Shown here piece after piece: positions 1 to 8,547 of a DNA stretch of 64,000 nucleotides. The stretch lies in the NCBI GenBank assembly GCA_035293565.1, contig DATGMP010000130.1, forward strand, positions 107,408-171,407. The letters are read 5' to 3'. The notes beneath the pieces are model-generated. The model searched no databases, was not told the origin of the DNA, and worked only from the letters and a program-made list of their open reading frames with translations. The stretch is from DATGMP01 sp035293565. Lineage in GTDB: Bacteria; Pseudomonadota; Alphaproteobacteria; BOG-932; Roseiterribacteraceae. The first letter of the stretch is position 1. Each line of letters starts with the position of its first letter. The position numbers were made by a program, and so were the translations under genes.

Positions 1-333
1 GCGTCGGCGCTGCCGCCGGCGCCGACGCCGACCGCGCGGATGCCGCAGGCGCCCACCCCGCTGCTGCCTCCGGCGCCCGCGCCGCCCCGTCATTCGCGCG
101 AGGTGCAAAATGATTGGGCCCAGCCCGAATCGCCGCAACGGTCCTGGGCGCCGATCCAGCCGGCGGCCGAATATATTCCGCCGCCGCCCCGCATTCCGGC
201 ATTCGGCTATTTCTCCCCCGAGTCCGGCACGTGGCTCTATTGCCGCGGCTGGGGCACGCGGGCGATCCTGGTGCAAGCGCACGGAAGACGCTTGTGGCAG
301 CCGCGACCGAGCGGCGTGCGCTGCGGCATGTAG
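1..333 (+). CDS. C-terminal part of a proline-rich hypothetical protein
   Basis: The reading frame is open from the first base of the window and ends at TAG 331-333, so only the C-terminal 110 residues are present. The visible part starts with a low-complexity Pro/Ala linker (about residues 1-30) and ends in a more ordered stretch with Trp, Tyr and two Cys (GTWLYCRGWG and GVRCGM). This looks like a secreted or envelope protein with a proline-rich spacer and a small C-terminal domain. I do not recognise the family. Two shorter overlapping frames lack the through-reading from the edge and are less likely. Confidence 0.5.
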   Translation, partial: ASALPPAPTPTARMPQAPTPLLPPAPAPPRHSREVQNDWAQPESPQRSWAPIQPAAEYIPPPPRIPAFGYFSPESGTWLYCRGWGTRAILVQAHGRRLWQPRPSGVRCGM

Positions 334-403
334 TTTGACGGATTGTACGGTTCTGTTGCGTTAGGCAGTATGACGGCTCCGAATCACGATCGATGGAGTT
401 CGC

Positions 404-1072
404 GTGCCGTCTGAAGCACCGATCGGGGCCGTTATCGTTCCGGTCACGCCCTTTCAACAGAATTGCTCGCTCGTCTGGTGCGCCAAGACGATGCGCGGCG
501 CCGTCGTCGATCCGGGCGGCGAGATCGACCGCGTCATCGAGGTGGCGGGCCTCAGGGGCGTCACGATCGAGAAGATCCTCGTCACCCATGGTCACATGGA
601 TCACGCCGGTGCGGTTGCCGATCTCGCGGCCCGTCTCGACTTGCCGGTCGAAGGGCCGCAGGAGGAGGACAGCTTCTGGATCGACCGGCTGGGCCAGCAC
701 GGCGCGGATTACGGCATGGATTACTGCCGCCCTTTCGCGCCCGACCGATGGCTCGTCGACGGCGATACGGTCACCGTCGGCGAGCAGGAATTCGAGGTGC
801 GCCATTGTCCCGGACATACGCCGGGCCACGTCGTGTTCCACCATGAGGCGGCGAAGCTCGTCTGGGTGGGCGACGTGCTGTTCCAGGGCTCGATCGGCCG
901 CACCGACTTTCCGCGCGGCGACCACGCGACGCTGATCGCCTCGATCCGCGACCGCCTCTGGCCGATGGGCGACGACGTCCGTTTCGTCCCCGGCCACGGA
1001 CCGATCTCGACCTTCGGCGCGGAGCGACAGACGAACCCGTTCGTCGCCGATCGGGTGCTGAACAGGCAATAG
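404..1072 (+). CDS. MBL-fold metallo-hydrolase, glyoxalase II-like
   Basis: A 222-residue cytoplasmic metallo-beta-lactamase-fold hydrolase of the short glyoxalase II-like group (compare E. coli YcbL), likely a thioester hydrolase. The binuclear metal site is visible: HGHMDH at residues 62-67, PGHTPGH at 136-142, VGD near 155-157 and a late VPGHGP histidine. It lacks the long C-terminal substrate domain of classical GloB, as expected for its length. The start is GTG at 404, preceded by GATGGAG about 7 bases upstream. It stands alone and is convergent with the leftward operon that ends at 1134. Fold and metal site are sure; the substrate is inferred. Confidence 0.85.
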   Translation: MPSEAPIGAVIVPVTPFQQNCSLVWCAKTMRGAVVDPGGEIDRVIEVAGLRGVTIEKILVTHGHMDHAGAVADLAARLDLPVEGPQEEDSFWIDRLGQHGADYGMDYCRPFAPDRWLVDGDTVTVGEQEFEVRHCPGHTPGHVVFHHEAAKLVWVGDVLFQGSIGRTDFPRGDHATLIASIRDRLWPMGDDVRFVPGHGPISTFGAERQTNPFVADRVLNRQ

Positions 1073-1133
1073 GTCTCGTTGCGGCGCCGATCTCTCCCAT
1101 CAAGAGGGGAGGGCCGGGCGATGATGTCGCCGA

Positions 1134-2051
1134 CTACGCGTACTTCTGAATCAGCTCCCGCACCAGGAAATCGCGCCCGCGTCGCGCCAGGATCTCCAGG
1201 CGCGACATGTTGCTGTAAAGCGTCATGTGCGAGGTGTCCTCGCAGACGAACAGTTCTTTCTTGGGCGTCGCGATCCTGTTGAAGATCTCGATCTCTTTCT
1301 CCCACAGCGTGATGTCGTCGCCCTCGGCGACGGACATCAGCACCGGCGTGTTGAGGATGCGCGTCACATAGGGCGACACGTCGTAATTCATCAGGAGCTC
1401 GGTCGAGGCGATCGTGTTGCGATGCTGGTGGTTGGGCGCCACCGTATCCTTGAACTTGTTGAAGGCGGTCGTGACTTCCGGGAAAGGCCAGGTGGTAAGC
1501 TCGCGCGCCGGATTCTCGGTCGACATCGGCATGTAGCCATGCCGGTTGGTCGCCTGCCGCTCCCGGCGATCCTTCAGGATCAGGGCTTGCAGGTCGCGAA
1601 AGGCGAGCGCGCTGTGCACCTGCTTCATGGTGAGATAGCCGTCGACGACCGGGATGTTCGAGACGATGCAGCGCACGCGCGGATCGATCGCGCCCACGAC
1701 CAGTACATGTCCTCCCGAATAGGAGATACCCCAAACGCCGATACGCTTCTTGTCGATCTCCGGCAGAGTCTCGGCGAAGGAAAGAGCATTGCGATAATCC
1801 TCGATCTGCTCCCAGGGATCGAGATGCTGCCTGGGTTCGCCGTCGCTGTCGCCGAAATTGCGATAGTCGAAGACCAGCGCCGCGACTCCCGAGCCGGCGA
1901 AGACCTTGGCATATTCCGGCTGGACCAGCTCCTTCACATAGCACCAGCCGCCGGCCATCACGACGAGCGGGAAGGGGCCTTTGCCCTCCGGCAGATAAAG
2001 ATGGCCGCGCAGCGTGATGCCGCCGCTCAGGAATTCGACGTCCCGTCTCAT
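1134..2051 (-). CDS. alpha/beta hydrolase
   Basis: A 305-residue alpha/beta hydrolase, last gene of a leftward three-gene operon. The protein opens with a beta strand pattern and an oxyanion-type VMAGGWC segment (residues 31-37). The nucleophile is probably Ser112 in GISYSGGH, and a late acid/His pair is plausible (SVAEGDD, DTSHMT). It resembles the acetyl-xylan-esterase/dipeptidyl-peptidase-like group used as thioesterases or esterases. Its start overlaps the stop of the acyl-CoA ligase gene by 4 bases, so the two are probably translationally coupled. Context suggests it hydrolyses an ester, amide or thioester of the acid activated by the ligase. Confidence 0.8.
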   Translation of the reverse strand: MRRDVEFLSGGITLRGHLYLPEGKGPFPLVVMAGGWCYVKELVQPEYAKVFAGSGVAALVFDYRNFGDSDGEPRQHLDPWEQIEDYRNALSFAETLPEIDKKRIGVWGISYSGGHVLVVGAIDPRVRCIVSNIPVVDGYLTMKQVHSALAFRDLQALILKDRRERQATNRHGYMPMSTENPARELTTWPFPEVTTAFNKFKDTVAPNHQHRNTIASTELLMNYDVSPYVTRILNTPVLMSVAEGDDITLWEKEIEIFNRIATPKKELFVCEDTSHMTLYSNMSRLEILARRGRDFLVRELIQKYA

Positions 2052-3631
2052 CGCGATCCTCCTTGACTAGCCAGTTTTTCTCGCAGCTTGAATTTCTGTA
2101 CCTTGCCGCTCGCCGTCATCGGCAGGGAGTCCAGCAGCTCCAGCCGTTCCGGGAATTTCTGGCGCGCGAGCCCGGCGCGGTCGAGGAAATTCGCGAGATC
2201 GTCGAGCGCGGGTTTGCATCCCGGCTTGGGCACGACAAAGGCGCACATCCTTTCGACCAGAATCGGATCCGGTATCGCGGTCACCGCGACCTGCGCCACC
2301 ATCTCATGCTGGTAGAGCAAGTCCTCGACCTGCTTGGCGCTGATCTTCTCGCCGCCGCGATTGATGATGTCCTTGCTGCGGCCGCAGATCGTCACCGCGC
2401 CTTGCGCATCGATGCGGGCAAGGTCGCCGGTGCGGAAATAGCCGTCGTCGGTAAAGCATTCGGCGTTGAGCGCGGCGTCGAGATAGCCGACGAACAGATC
2501 GGGCCCCTTGATCAGCAGCTCGCCCATGCCGTCCGAGATCTCGTCGAGCCGCATCTGGACCGGGCCGATCGGCATGCCGTCGGTGTCGGCCTTCACGCTC
2601 ATCGCGTCATTGGAACGGCCGGTGCAGAAGGTCGGGAATTCCGACGACCCGTAGATGCGCGACGCGTCTGTGCCCATCACGTCGCGCGCGCGGCGGATGA
2701 GCGTCGGCGGCACGTCGGCGCCGCCGCAGAGGAAAGTCTTCAGCGCTGATTTCGTCCCGCGCCGCGCATGAATGTCGACCAGTCCTTGCAGAAAGGGCGT
2801 TGCCGCCATGACGAAGCGGCAAGAATTGGCTTCGATCAAATCGGCTGCGACTTCGGGATTCCACACATCGAGACAGACCGCGGTCGAGCCCAGCATCGCG
2901 GGCATCAGAACGCCGAATAAATAGCCGGTAATGTGCGTCAGCGGCGAAGGCGCGAAGACGGTGTCGTCCGCGTCGAGATCGAACAGCTTGGCGATCGAGC
3001 GGATCTCGTAATCGAGAGTCTGATGCGTATGAAGCACGCCTTTCGGATCGGCGGTCGTGCCCGAGGTGTAGAGCAGCAGGCTGACATCGGTCGGTGCGCC
3101 GGCGCCGAACGCGGCGCGATCGTCGCCTTCCGACAGGAACTCGAACCGAAGATAGCCGTCCGGCGGCGCGCCGGTCGCGCGAGCGACGGCGATGCGCGGA
3201 CGGCGATGGAGCATGGGCATCAGCTCCTCCATCATCCGCGCATAGTCGAAATTGCGAAAAACATGCGGGATGACAACGAGGGCCGGCTTCGCCTGATTCA
3301 AGATAAAGCGCAGCTCCAATCCGCGATAGATCGGCACCACAGGATTGACGATCGCGCCGATCCTGAGAGCGGCCTGGATGGCGACCACGGATTCCCACCA
3401 ATTGGGCAGGATGATCGTCACCACGTCCCCGCGCTGCACACCGATTCTCGCGAAGCCGGCGGCCACGCGCGCGACGCGCTCCGCGAGCGCGGCATAGGTT
3501 AGCCGGACATCGCCTTCAACGATCGCGAGGCGATCGCCGTATCGCTCCGCGGCGCGGGCGAGGTGTGCGTCGAGCGTGATGTCGCGATAGAGTCCTGGCG
3601 ATGCCTCTGCCCGCCGCGTGGCTTGGATCAC
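2048..3631 (-). CDS. AMP-forming acyl-CoA synthetase (cyclohexanecarboxylate-CoA ligase-like)
   Basis: A 527-residue ANL-superfamily ligase that activates a carboxylic acid to its acyl-CoA through an acyl-adenylate. The P-loop LLYTSGTTADPKG lies near residues 185-197. The A8 hinge region (GYFRTGDLARID) and a C-terminal SGKVQKFKLRE segment with the catalytic Lys are present. The overall pattern, including PNWWESVVA near the N terminus, resembles cyclohexanecarboxylate/medium-chain ligases. It overlaps both neighbours by 4 bases (DapA-like upstream, hydrolase downstream), which makes it the middle gene of an operon. Alicyclic or branched acids are likely substrates, but the specificity is inferred. 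Confidence 0.88.
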   Translation of the reverse strand: MIQATRRAEASPGLYRDITLDAHLARAAERYGDRLAIVEGDVRLTYAALAERVARVAAGFARIGVQRGDVVTIILPNWWESVVAIQAALRIGAIVNPVVPIYRGLELRFILNQAKPALVVIPHVFRNFDYARMMEELMPMLHRRPRIAVARATGAPPDGYLRFEFLSEGDDRAAFGAGAPTDVSLLLYTSGTTADPKGVLHTHQTLDYEIRSIAKLFDLDADDTVFAPSPLTHITGYLFGVLMPAMLGSTAVCLDVWNPEVAADLIEANSCRFVMAATPFLQGLVDIHARRGTKSALKTFLCGGADVPPTLIRRARDVMGTDASRIYGSSEFPTFCTGRSNDAMSVKADTDGMPIGPVQMRLDEISDGMGELLIKGPDLFVGYLDAALNAECFTDDGYFRTGDLARIDAQGAVTICGRSKDIINRGGEKISAKQVEDLLYQHEMVAQVAVTAIPDPILVERMCAFVVPKPGCKPALDDLANFLDRAGLARQKFPERLELLDSLPMTASGKVQKFKLREKLASQGGSR

Positions 3632-4554
3632 GACCGAGCGAGTTCTCCGCAGCCAGGCAGCTTGGCGAGCTTGTCGAGCGCTTTGCCGATCGCGACCAGC
3701 TCATCATCGGCAATCGGCGCGAACGGGCTGCGTAGATAGGTGCCCTTGTGGCCGAGTAGCCTCAGTGATCCTTTGAGACGGCGCACGGAAGCGCCCGGAA
3801 CCTGATTCAGCCCCACCATGATTCCCATCAGCGAGCCGTAGGCTTCGAAAGCCTTCTCCAGCCGGCCCTCGCGCCAATGGTCGATGATGCTTTGGCAAAG
3901 CTTGGGCGCGAGGCTCGCTTCCGAGGAGAGGAAACCGTTGGCGCCCAACGCCAGCACGGTCAGCGTGTTCATCGGACCGCCGCAATGGATCTCGAGACGC
4001 GGGCGAAGCCGGGCGATCGCCTCAGTCAGATGCAGGTAATCGGGCGTGGTGAGATTGACGCCGATCAGCTTGTCATAGTCGTTCGCCAGCCGCTCCAGCA
4101 TGTCGATCGGGATGTTGTAGCCCATGAAGGAATGGCTGGAGAGGATCGCCGGAAGCGGGCAGGCGTCGAGCGCCTTGCGGAAATAGGCCTCGAGCTCGAT
4201 CGGGCCGGGCTTCCAGCCATGGCCGACATCGAGCGAATAGATCTGGCAGGCATCGACGCCGGTGTCGGCGGCGAGCTTCAGGAACGAGACCATCGCTTCG
4301 GCATGGCGCGGCTCGACGCCCATGGCCCGGATCGATACGCGGCCGCGCCCGGCCTCGACGCCGATTTTAAGGATGCGGGTCATCTCCGCGTCGCTGAAGG
4401 AATAGCCCTCGCCCGGCGACGAGCCGCCGACATAGATATTGACCCCGGCGTCGGCCACGCGCGTGAAGTGCGCGAGCGCCGCCTCTTCGTCCAGCCGGCC
4501 CTTCTCGTCGAACGGCGTGATCGAGCAGCAGAATGTGCTGAGCTTTGCGGCCAT
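3628..4554 (-). CDS. DapA-family (N-acetylneuraminate lyase superfamily) protein lacking the Schiff-base lysine
   Basis: A 308-residue TIM-barrel protein of the dihydrodipicolinate synthase family. N-terminal TPFDEKGRLDEEA and the GGSSPGEG loop (residues 43-50) match the family. The strand that normally carries the catalytic Lys (pattern G-I/V-K) reads IGVNLTTPD, so Asn167 replaces it. The usual Tyr of the YNxP segment also appears replaced (ILSSHSF). Family members with Lys form a Schiff base with pyruvate or a keto acid; this protein probably does not use that chemistry. It is the first gene of the operon with the acyl-CoA ligase and hydrolase. It may be a hydratase- or retro-aldol-like variant, or a binding protein. 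Confidence 0.82.
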   Translation of the reverse strand: MAAKLSTFCCSITPFDEKGRLDEEAALAHFTRVADAGVNIYVGGSSPGEGYSFSDAEMTRILKIGVEAGRGRVSIRAMGVEPRHAEAMVSFLKLAADTGVDACQIYSLDVGHGWKPGPIELEAYFRKALDACPLPAILSSHSFMGYNIPIDMLERLANDYDKLIGVNLTTPDYLHLTEAIARLRPRLEIHCGGPMNTLTVLALGANGFLSSEASLAPKLCQSIIDHWREGRLEKAFEAYGSLMGIMVGLNQVPGASVRRLKGSLRLLGHKGTYLRSPFAPIADDELVAIGKALDKLAKLPGCGELARS

Positions 4555-4606
4555 GATGTCCTCCCCTTGTACTTACGCGTTTCCCAACCGGACGATCACT
4601 CGGTTC

Positions 4607-4692
4607 GTCATGCCCGGACTTGATCCGGGCATCCACGTCCAACAGCATGCTGGACGCGAGACGTGGATGGCCGGGTCAAGCCCGGCCATGAC
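4607..4692. repeat. long imperfect hairpin repeat, GTCATGCCCGG type
   Basis: Two 32-base arms (4607-4638 and 4661-4692) are imperfect reverse complements, and the spacer holds a smaller inverted repeat (GTCCA...TGGAC). The whole 86 bases can fold into one long hairpin. Arms begin GTCATGCCCGG and end CCGGCCATGAC. I know this as a dispersed intergenic element of many alphaproteobacteria. It sits between two genes of the same strand and might act on mRNA stability or termination. Confidence 0.75.
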
Positions 4693-4734
4693 GGTCTGTG
4701 GTTTGGTGCCTGTCGAGCGAACCTCCAACCAGCC

Positions 4735-5850
4735 CTAACTCGCCAATCCATAAAGCTTCGCGGCATTGTCCTTCAGCATAAGCCGAAGCTCGCCTTCGGG
4801 CACGCCTTTGAAGTCGTGCGCGATGCCGCCGGCATAGTCGGGATAGTCGCAGGTCGCGTGCGGGAAGTCGCTCGACCAGTGAATGCGGGCGGCGCCCACC
4901 ATGTCGCGGTTGCGGATGCCGTAGGCGTCCTTGACGACCGTGTAATGGAAGTTCTCGCGGAAATAGTCGCTGGGTTTCTTGGCGAGTTTCACGCGGTTCG
5001 CCGGGTTCTGCCGCGCGATGCGGTCGTCGAGCTGCTCCATCAGATATCCCACCCAGCCGACATCGACCTCGGCCCACATCACCTGCAGCGTCGGGAAGCG
5101 GTCGAGCAGGCCGGTATAGATCATCTCCGACATGCGGATCGGCGGGTCGTAGAAGCGGAAGCAACCGGTGAAGGCGCCGGTGAATTCGTTGGCCTGCTTG
5201 GGCATCCCCGATTCCGATTGCGCCAGGCCGACATGAATATTGGCCGACACGCCGTAATCGACGCAGAGCTTGAACAGCGGGTCGTCATCGCGGCTCAGCC
5301 GCTGGCCCGTCGTCGGATATTTGTTGATCTGCACGCCCTTGATGCCGGGCAGCTTCAAGGCGCGCTCGACTTCCTTGACGGATTCGCCGACATCGCCGCC
5401 GGAAGGGGCGAGCGCCAGCCCGACGAAGCGGTCGGGCGCCGCCGCGCAATATTCCGACAGCCAGTCATTGTAGGCGCGGATCGCCGCCACATGGTATTCG
5501 CGGTCGCCGTCCTGCGCGTGCAGCGCGATGGCGATGCGGGGCGAGGGATACATGATCTCCGCCTTGCACCCGGCCTTGTCCTGCCCGGCGATGCGGGCCT
5601 TCTGCTCATGGGCCTCGGGCCGCACCTCCTCCCAGCGGATCCACATCCGATATTCCTCGGGCGGCAGCCCGCCGCACTGGACGAGGCCGAACGGGAAGGG
5701 CGGCGTGTTGGGGAACACCCAGGCGTCGCCCTGCTCCATGCGCTCCATGCGGGGCGCCCGGTCCTTGAACTTGGCGGGCATGCGGGCGGTCCAGATATCC
5801 GGCGCCTCGACGATATGGGAATCGGCCGAAATCAAAGACGGTATGGTCAT
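4735..5850 (-). CDS. amidohydrolase family protein (Amidohydro_2, ACMSD-like)
   Basis: A 371-residue metal-dependent hydrolase or decarboxylase of the PF04909 group. N-terminal SADSHIVEAP (about residues 9-18) gives the first metal ligands, NIHVG a central His, and HWSSDFPH near the C terminus the conserved metal-binding Asp. Members of this group decarboxylate or hydrate aromatic or cyclic acids (ACMS decarboxylase, gamma-resorcylate decarboxylase). The gene lies 111 bases downstream of the XRE regulator on the same strand and 180 bases upstream of the DapA-like operon, with a hairpin repeat in that gap. Substrate unknown. Confidence 0.82.
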   Translation of the reverse strand: MTIPSLISADSHIVEAPDIWTARMPAKFKDRAPRMERMEQGDAWVFPNTPPFPFGLVQCGGLPPEEYRMWIRWEEVRPEAHEQKARIAGQDKAGCKAEIMYPSPRIAIALHAQDGDREYHVAAIRAYNDWLSEYCAAAPDRFVGLALAPSGGDVGESVKEVERALKLPGIKGVQINKYPTTGQRLSRDDDPLFKLCVDYGVSANIHVGLAQSESGMPKQANEFTGAFTGCFRFYDPPIRMSEMIYTGLLDRFPTLQVMWAEVDVGWVGYLMEQLDDRIARQNPANRVKLAKKPSDYFRENFHYTVVKDAYGIRNRDMVGAARIHWSSDFPHATCDYPDYAGGIAHDFKGVPEGELRLMLKDNAAKLYGLAS

Positions 5851-5961
5851 GCGGAGCCTCCCTGGAGCGAGTGGGCGGCAGCATCCGACGATCCGCAGCG
5901 CTTGGCATCAACAAAATCGGTCGGCGCCCGGATCGGCCTCAGCGGGGCGCGGGATTCGACC

Positions 5962-6780
5962 TCACCCGATCCGCCGTTTTCCGGCCTTTTCTTCCGGCAT
6001 GGCCGCCCGGGCCCGCCTGCGCCACCAGGGCAGCTCGGAATCGGTCGAGAGATCGACCTCGAAGGGGCGGGCGCCCAGCAGGATGGCGTACCAGGTCTTC
6101 TCGTCGGTCGGGATCTGGCGGTCGGCCTGGGCCAGGCGGCGGACTTCGGCCTGGACGTAATGAAAGAGCTGATCGAGCTGGCCGATCGAGGCCGGCGAGA
6201 GGCGCACGATCGCAATCCGGCGCGCGAGCTCGGCGTCGTCGGAATCGGTCATGCTCATGATGTCTTTGAGATAGCGGTCGACCGAGCGCCACATCGGGCC
6301 GTGCTTGCGCCATTCGATCTCGCGCGCGGTCTTGAGCCGGATGCGGTTGCCGGGCAGCAGGTCGATCAGGCCGAGCTTCTCGAGCCGGATCAGATAGGCG
6401 ATGAGCGGCGCCTCGGGAATCCGGCATTCCTGCTGGATTTCCGCCGCGCTCCAGCCGAGCTGGACCCGGCTGAAGATGAAACCCAGACGGACGTCGTCAT
6501 GGAGCGCATTCTCCTGCACAAGCGTCAGCCGCCGCACCTTGGTGTCGGTCTTGGCGTTGGCCATCTCGAACAGCTCGGCGACCGAGATCTCCAACAGCTC
6601 GCAGAGGTTTTCGAGAAAGGGGATGGTAAGGCCGCTGCCGGCCAGCCTGCGCTTCAGCGTCGTATGGCTGAGGCCGAGCGATGAGGCCACGTCGGCATAG
6701 CGCAGGCCGCGCGAGCGGAACTGGAATTTGAGGGCCTCGACCAACCGGGCCACCTGATCGCTGCGTCGTTCCCGCGCCAT
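5962..6780 (-). CDS. XRE/Cro-type HTH transcriptional regulator with helical C-terminal domain
   Basis: A 272-residue probable DNA-binding regulator. Residues about 8-60 form a Cro/C1-type helix-turn-helix (YADVASSLGLSHTTLKRRLAG). A long, mostly helical region of unknown function follows. I use the ATG at 6780 (MARERRSDQV) because the extension to 6990 runs into the divergent SDR gene. The 97-base divergent gap holds an inverted repeat TGGCGC/GCGCCA (6825-6830, 6844-6849), a possible binding site. It likely controls the divergent SDR/LLM/P450 operon, itself, or the amidohydrolase downstream. Confidence 0.75.
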   Translation of the reverse strand: MARERRSDQVARLVEALKFQFRSRGLRYADVASSLGLSHTTLKRRLAGSGLTIPFLENLCELLEISVAELFEMANAKTDTKVRRLTLVQENALHDDVRLGFIFSRVQLGWSAAEIQQECRIPEAPLIAYLIRLEKLGLIDLLPGNRIRLKTAREIEWRKHGPMWRSVDRYLKDIMSMTDSDDAELARRIAIVRLSPASIGQLDQLFHYVQAEVRRLAQADRQIPTDEKTWYAILLGARPFEVDLSTDSELPWWRRRARAAMPEEKAGKRRIG

Positions 6781-6877
6781 GATCTGTCGTCGTTTCCTTC
6801 CCGTTCTCGAAATCAACATAGCTCTGGCGCGGCGGCGGTAGAAGCGCCAAGGTTTCCGGGGCAAGCGGGAGGACAGG

Positions 6878-7609
6878 GTGAAACGCTTCACGGACAAGGC
6901 GGCGCTGGTGACCGGCGGCGCATCGGGGATCGGCAGGGCGACGGCTCTCAGGCTCGGATCGGAGGGTGCGACCGTCGTGGTGGCGGACAAGGATTCCGGG
7001 GGCGCCGAGCGGGTGGCGGCGGAGATCCGGTCGGCTTCGGGCGTGGCGGCTCATGCCCTCCAATTCGACGCGGCGGATGGACGGTCCTGCGGCCGGATGG
7101 TCGACGAGGCCGTGACCAAGCTCGGCCGGCTGGACGTTCTGTGCAACATCGCCGGGATCATCACCGGCGGCCCGTTCACCGAGATCGCCGACGGCGATTG
7201 GGAGCGCGTCATCGCGATCAATCTGTCGAGCCTGTTCTACGTGACCCGCCGGGCGATGCCGCATCTCGTCGAGACCAAGGGAAATGTCGTCAACATGGCC
7301 TCGGCTTCGGGGCTGCGCGGCGTCGCCGAGCGCGTGCCCTACAGCGCGGCAAAGGCCGGCGTGATCGGCTTCACCCGTTCGCTCGCGACCGAATATGCGC
7401 CCAAGCTGGTGCGGGTGAACGCTCTCTGCCCGGGCGGCATCGCGACTCCGCCGATTCTGGGAGCGCTCGGCGGAAAGCCCGCGCCGTCGCGCCTCGGTGA
7501 TCCGGAGCAGATCGCCGCCGCGGTTGCCTTCATCGCGTCGGATGAGGCCGGCTTCGTCACCGGCTCGATCATGGAGCTGGACGGCAAGCTGATGCCGGCC
7601 CGAGGCTAG
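6878..7609 (+). CDS. short-chain dehydrogenase/reductase
   Basis: A 243-residue classical SDR using NAD(P)H to oxidise or reduce a hydroxyl/keto group. The nucleotide-binding motif is TGGASGIGRA (about residues 12-21), the structural motif is CNIAG in place of NNAG, and the catalytic Tyr-Lys pair is in YSAAK. VVVADKD after beta-2 ends in Asp, which suggests NAD(H). The start is GTG 6878, with GGGAGGAC just upstream. First gene of an operon with LLM and P450 genes (5-base gap, then a 4-base overlap), so it probably oxidises the alcohol made by the P450 or a later intermediate. Confidence 0.9.
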   Translation: MKRFTDKAALVTGGASGIGRATALRLGSEGATVVVADKDSGGAERVAAEIRSASGVAAHALQFDAADGRSCGRMVDEAVTKLGRLDVLCNIAGIITGGPFTEIADGDWERVIAINLSSLFYVTRRAMPHLVETKGNVVNMASASGLRGVAERVPYSAAKAGVIGFTRSLATEYAPKLVRVNALCPGGIATPPILGALGGKPAPSRLGDPEQIAAAVAFIASDEAGFVTGSIMELDGKLMPARG

Positions 7610-7614
7610 CCCGG

Positions 7615-8547
7615 ATGCTGATCGGCGTCGCCGTTCCCAATGCAGGCCCGCTCGCGCGGACCGATGCGCTCGTGCGGCTCGGCGCGAAGGCCGAGGAGGA
7701 CGGCTTCGACTCGGTCTGGGTCGCCGACCATCTGATCATCCCGGCGGAATCGTCCCAATCCTACCCTTATGCGCGCCAGGCCGGCATGCCGCTGTCTCCC
7801 GACTGGCCTTTCCTCGATCCGCTGATCGCGCTGGCCGCAATTGCTTCGCGGACCAGCCGCGTGCTGCTCGGCACGGGCGTCTACCTGCTGCCGCTCCGTC
7901 ACCCGCTGGCCACGGCGAAGGCGGCGGCGAGCCTGGATGTGCTGTCGGGCGGACGGTTGCTGCTGGGCGTCGGGCTCGGCTGGATCAGCGAGGAATATGC
8001 GGCCGTGGGCGTGCCCTGGGCCGAGCGTGGCCGGATCATGGACGAGCAGATCGCATTGCTGCGCGCGCTGTGGCGCGAGGAGCGGCCGCGCTTCACCGGC
8101 GCGTATTGGAAGCTGGACGGATTCGGCTTCGAGCCCAAGCCCGCCAATGTCGATATTCCGATCCTCATTGGCGGCAATGGGCCGCCGGCGCGCCGCCGCG
8201 CCGCGCGGTTGGGCGATGGCTGGCATGTGATCGATCTCGAGCCGCAAGAGCTCGCGACATGTGCCCGCGCCTCGGTCGCCGATAGCGAGGCGCTGGGGCG
8301 CGCGAAGAGGCCGGCTCTCTCGATGTATGCTTCGATCGCCGTCACTGAGCGCCCGATCGCTGCGGCCGAGCGCGAGTTTCCGCTGATGGGCTCGGTGGAC
8401 CAGATCGCCGAGCGCCTGATCGCGTATCGCGACGCGGGTCTGGATCACATCGTGCTCGCCGCGCGCGGCCTCGCGTCGATCCAGGCCTATGAGGAGCTGT
8501 TCGCGATCATTCGCGATGACATCGTTCCGCGAACGAGGGCGGAATGA
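7615..8547 (+). CDS. LLM class flavin-/F420-dependent oxidoreductase
   Basis: A 310-residue bacterial luciferase-like TIM-barrel oxidoreductase of the group often annotated as F420-dependent (TIGR03619-like). N-terminal EEDGFDSVWVADHL, central VLLGTGVYLLPLRHP, LDVLSGGRLLLGVGLGW and late LIGGNGPPARRRAARLGDGW are typical. Such enzymes use FMNH2 or F420H2 for oxygenation or hydride transfer. It is the middle gene of the SDR/LLM/P450 operon and overlaps the P450 start by 4 bases. Whether the cofactor is FMN or F420 cannot be settled from the sequence. Confidence 0.85.
   Translation: MLIGVAVPNAGPLARTDALVRLGAKAEEDGFDSVWVADHLIIPAESSQSYPYARQAGMPLSPDWPFLDPLIALAAIASRTSRVLLGTGVYLLPLRHPLATAKAAASLDVLSGGRLLLGVGLGWISEEYAAVGVPWAERGRIMDEQIALLRALWREERPRFTGAYWKLDGFGFEPKPANVDIPILIGGNGPPARRRAARLGDGWHVIDLEPQELATCARASVADSEALGRAKRPALSMYASIAVTERPIAAAEREFPLMGSVDQIAERLIAYRDAGLDHIVLAARGLASIQAYEELFAIIRDDIVPRTRAE

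Noticed and set aside
1134..5850. A gentisate- or beta-ketoadipate-type aromatic operon
   Set aside because: The amidohydrolase and ligase could fit, but no ring-cleaving dioxygenase is present in this part of the window.
4663..6684. A 673-codon open frame on the plus strand
   Set aside because: It is antisense to the amidohydrolase and XRE regulator genes and crosses their intergenic gap; its composition is His/Arg/Asp-rich without a fold.
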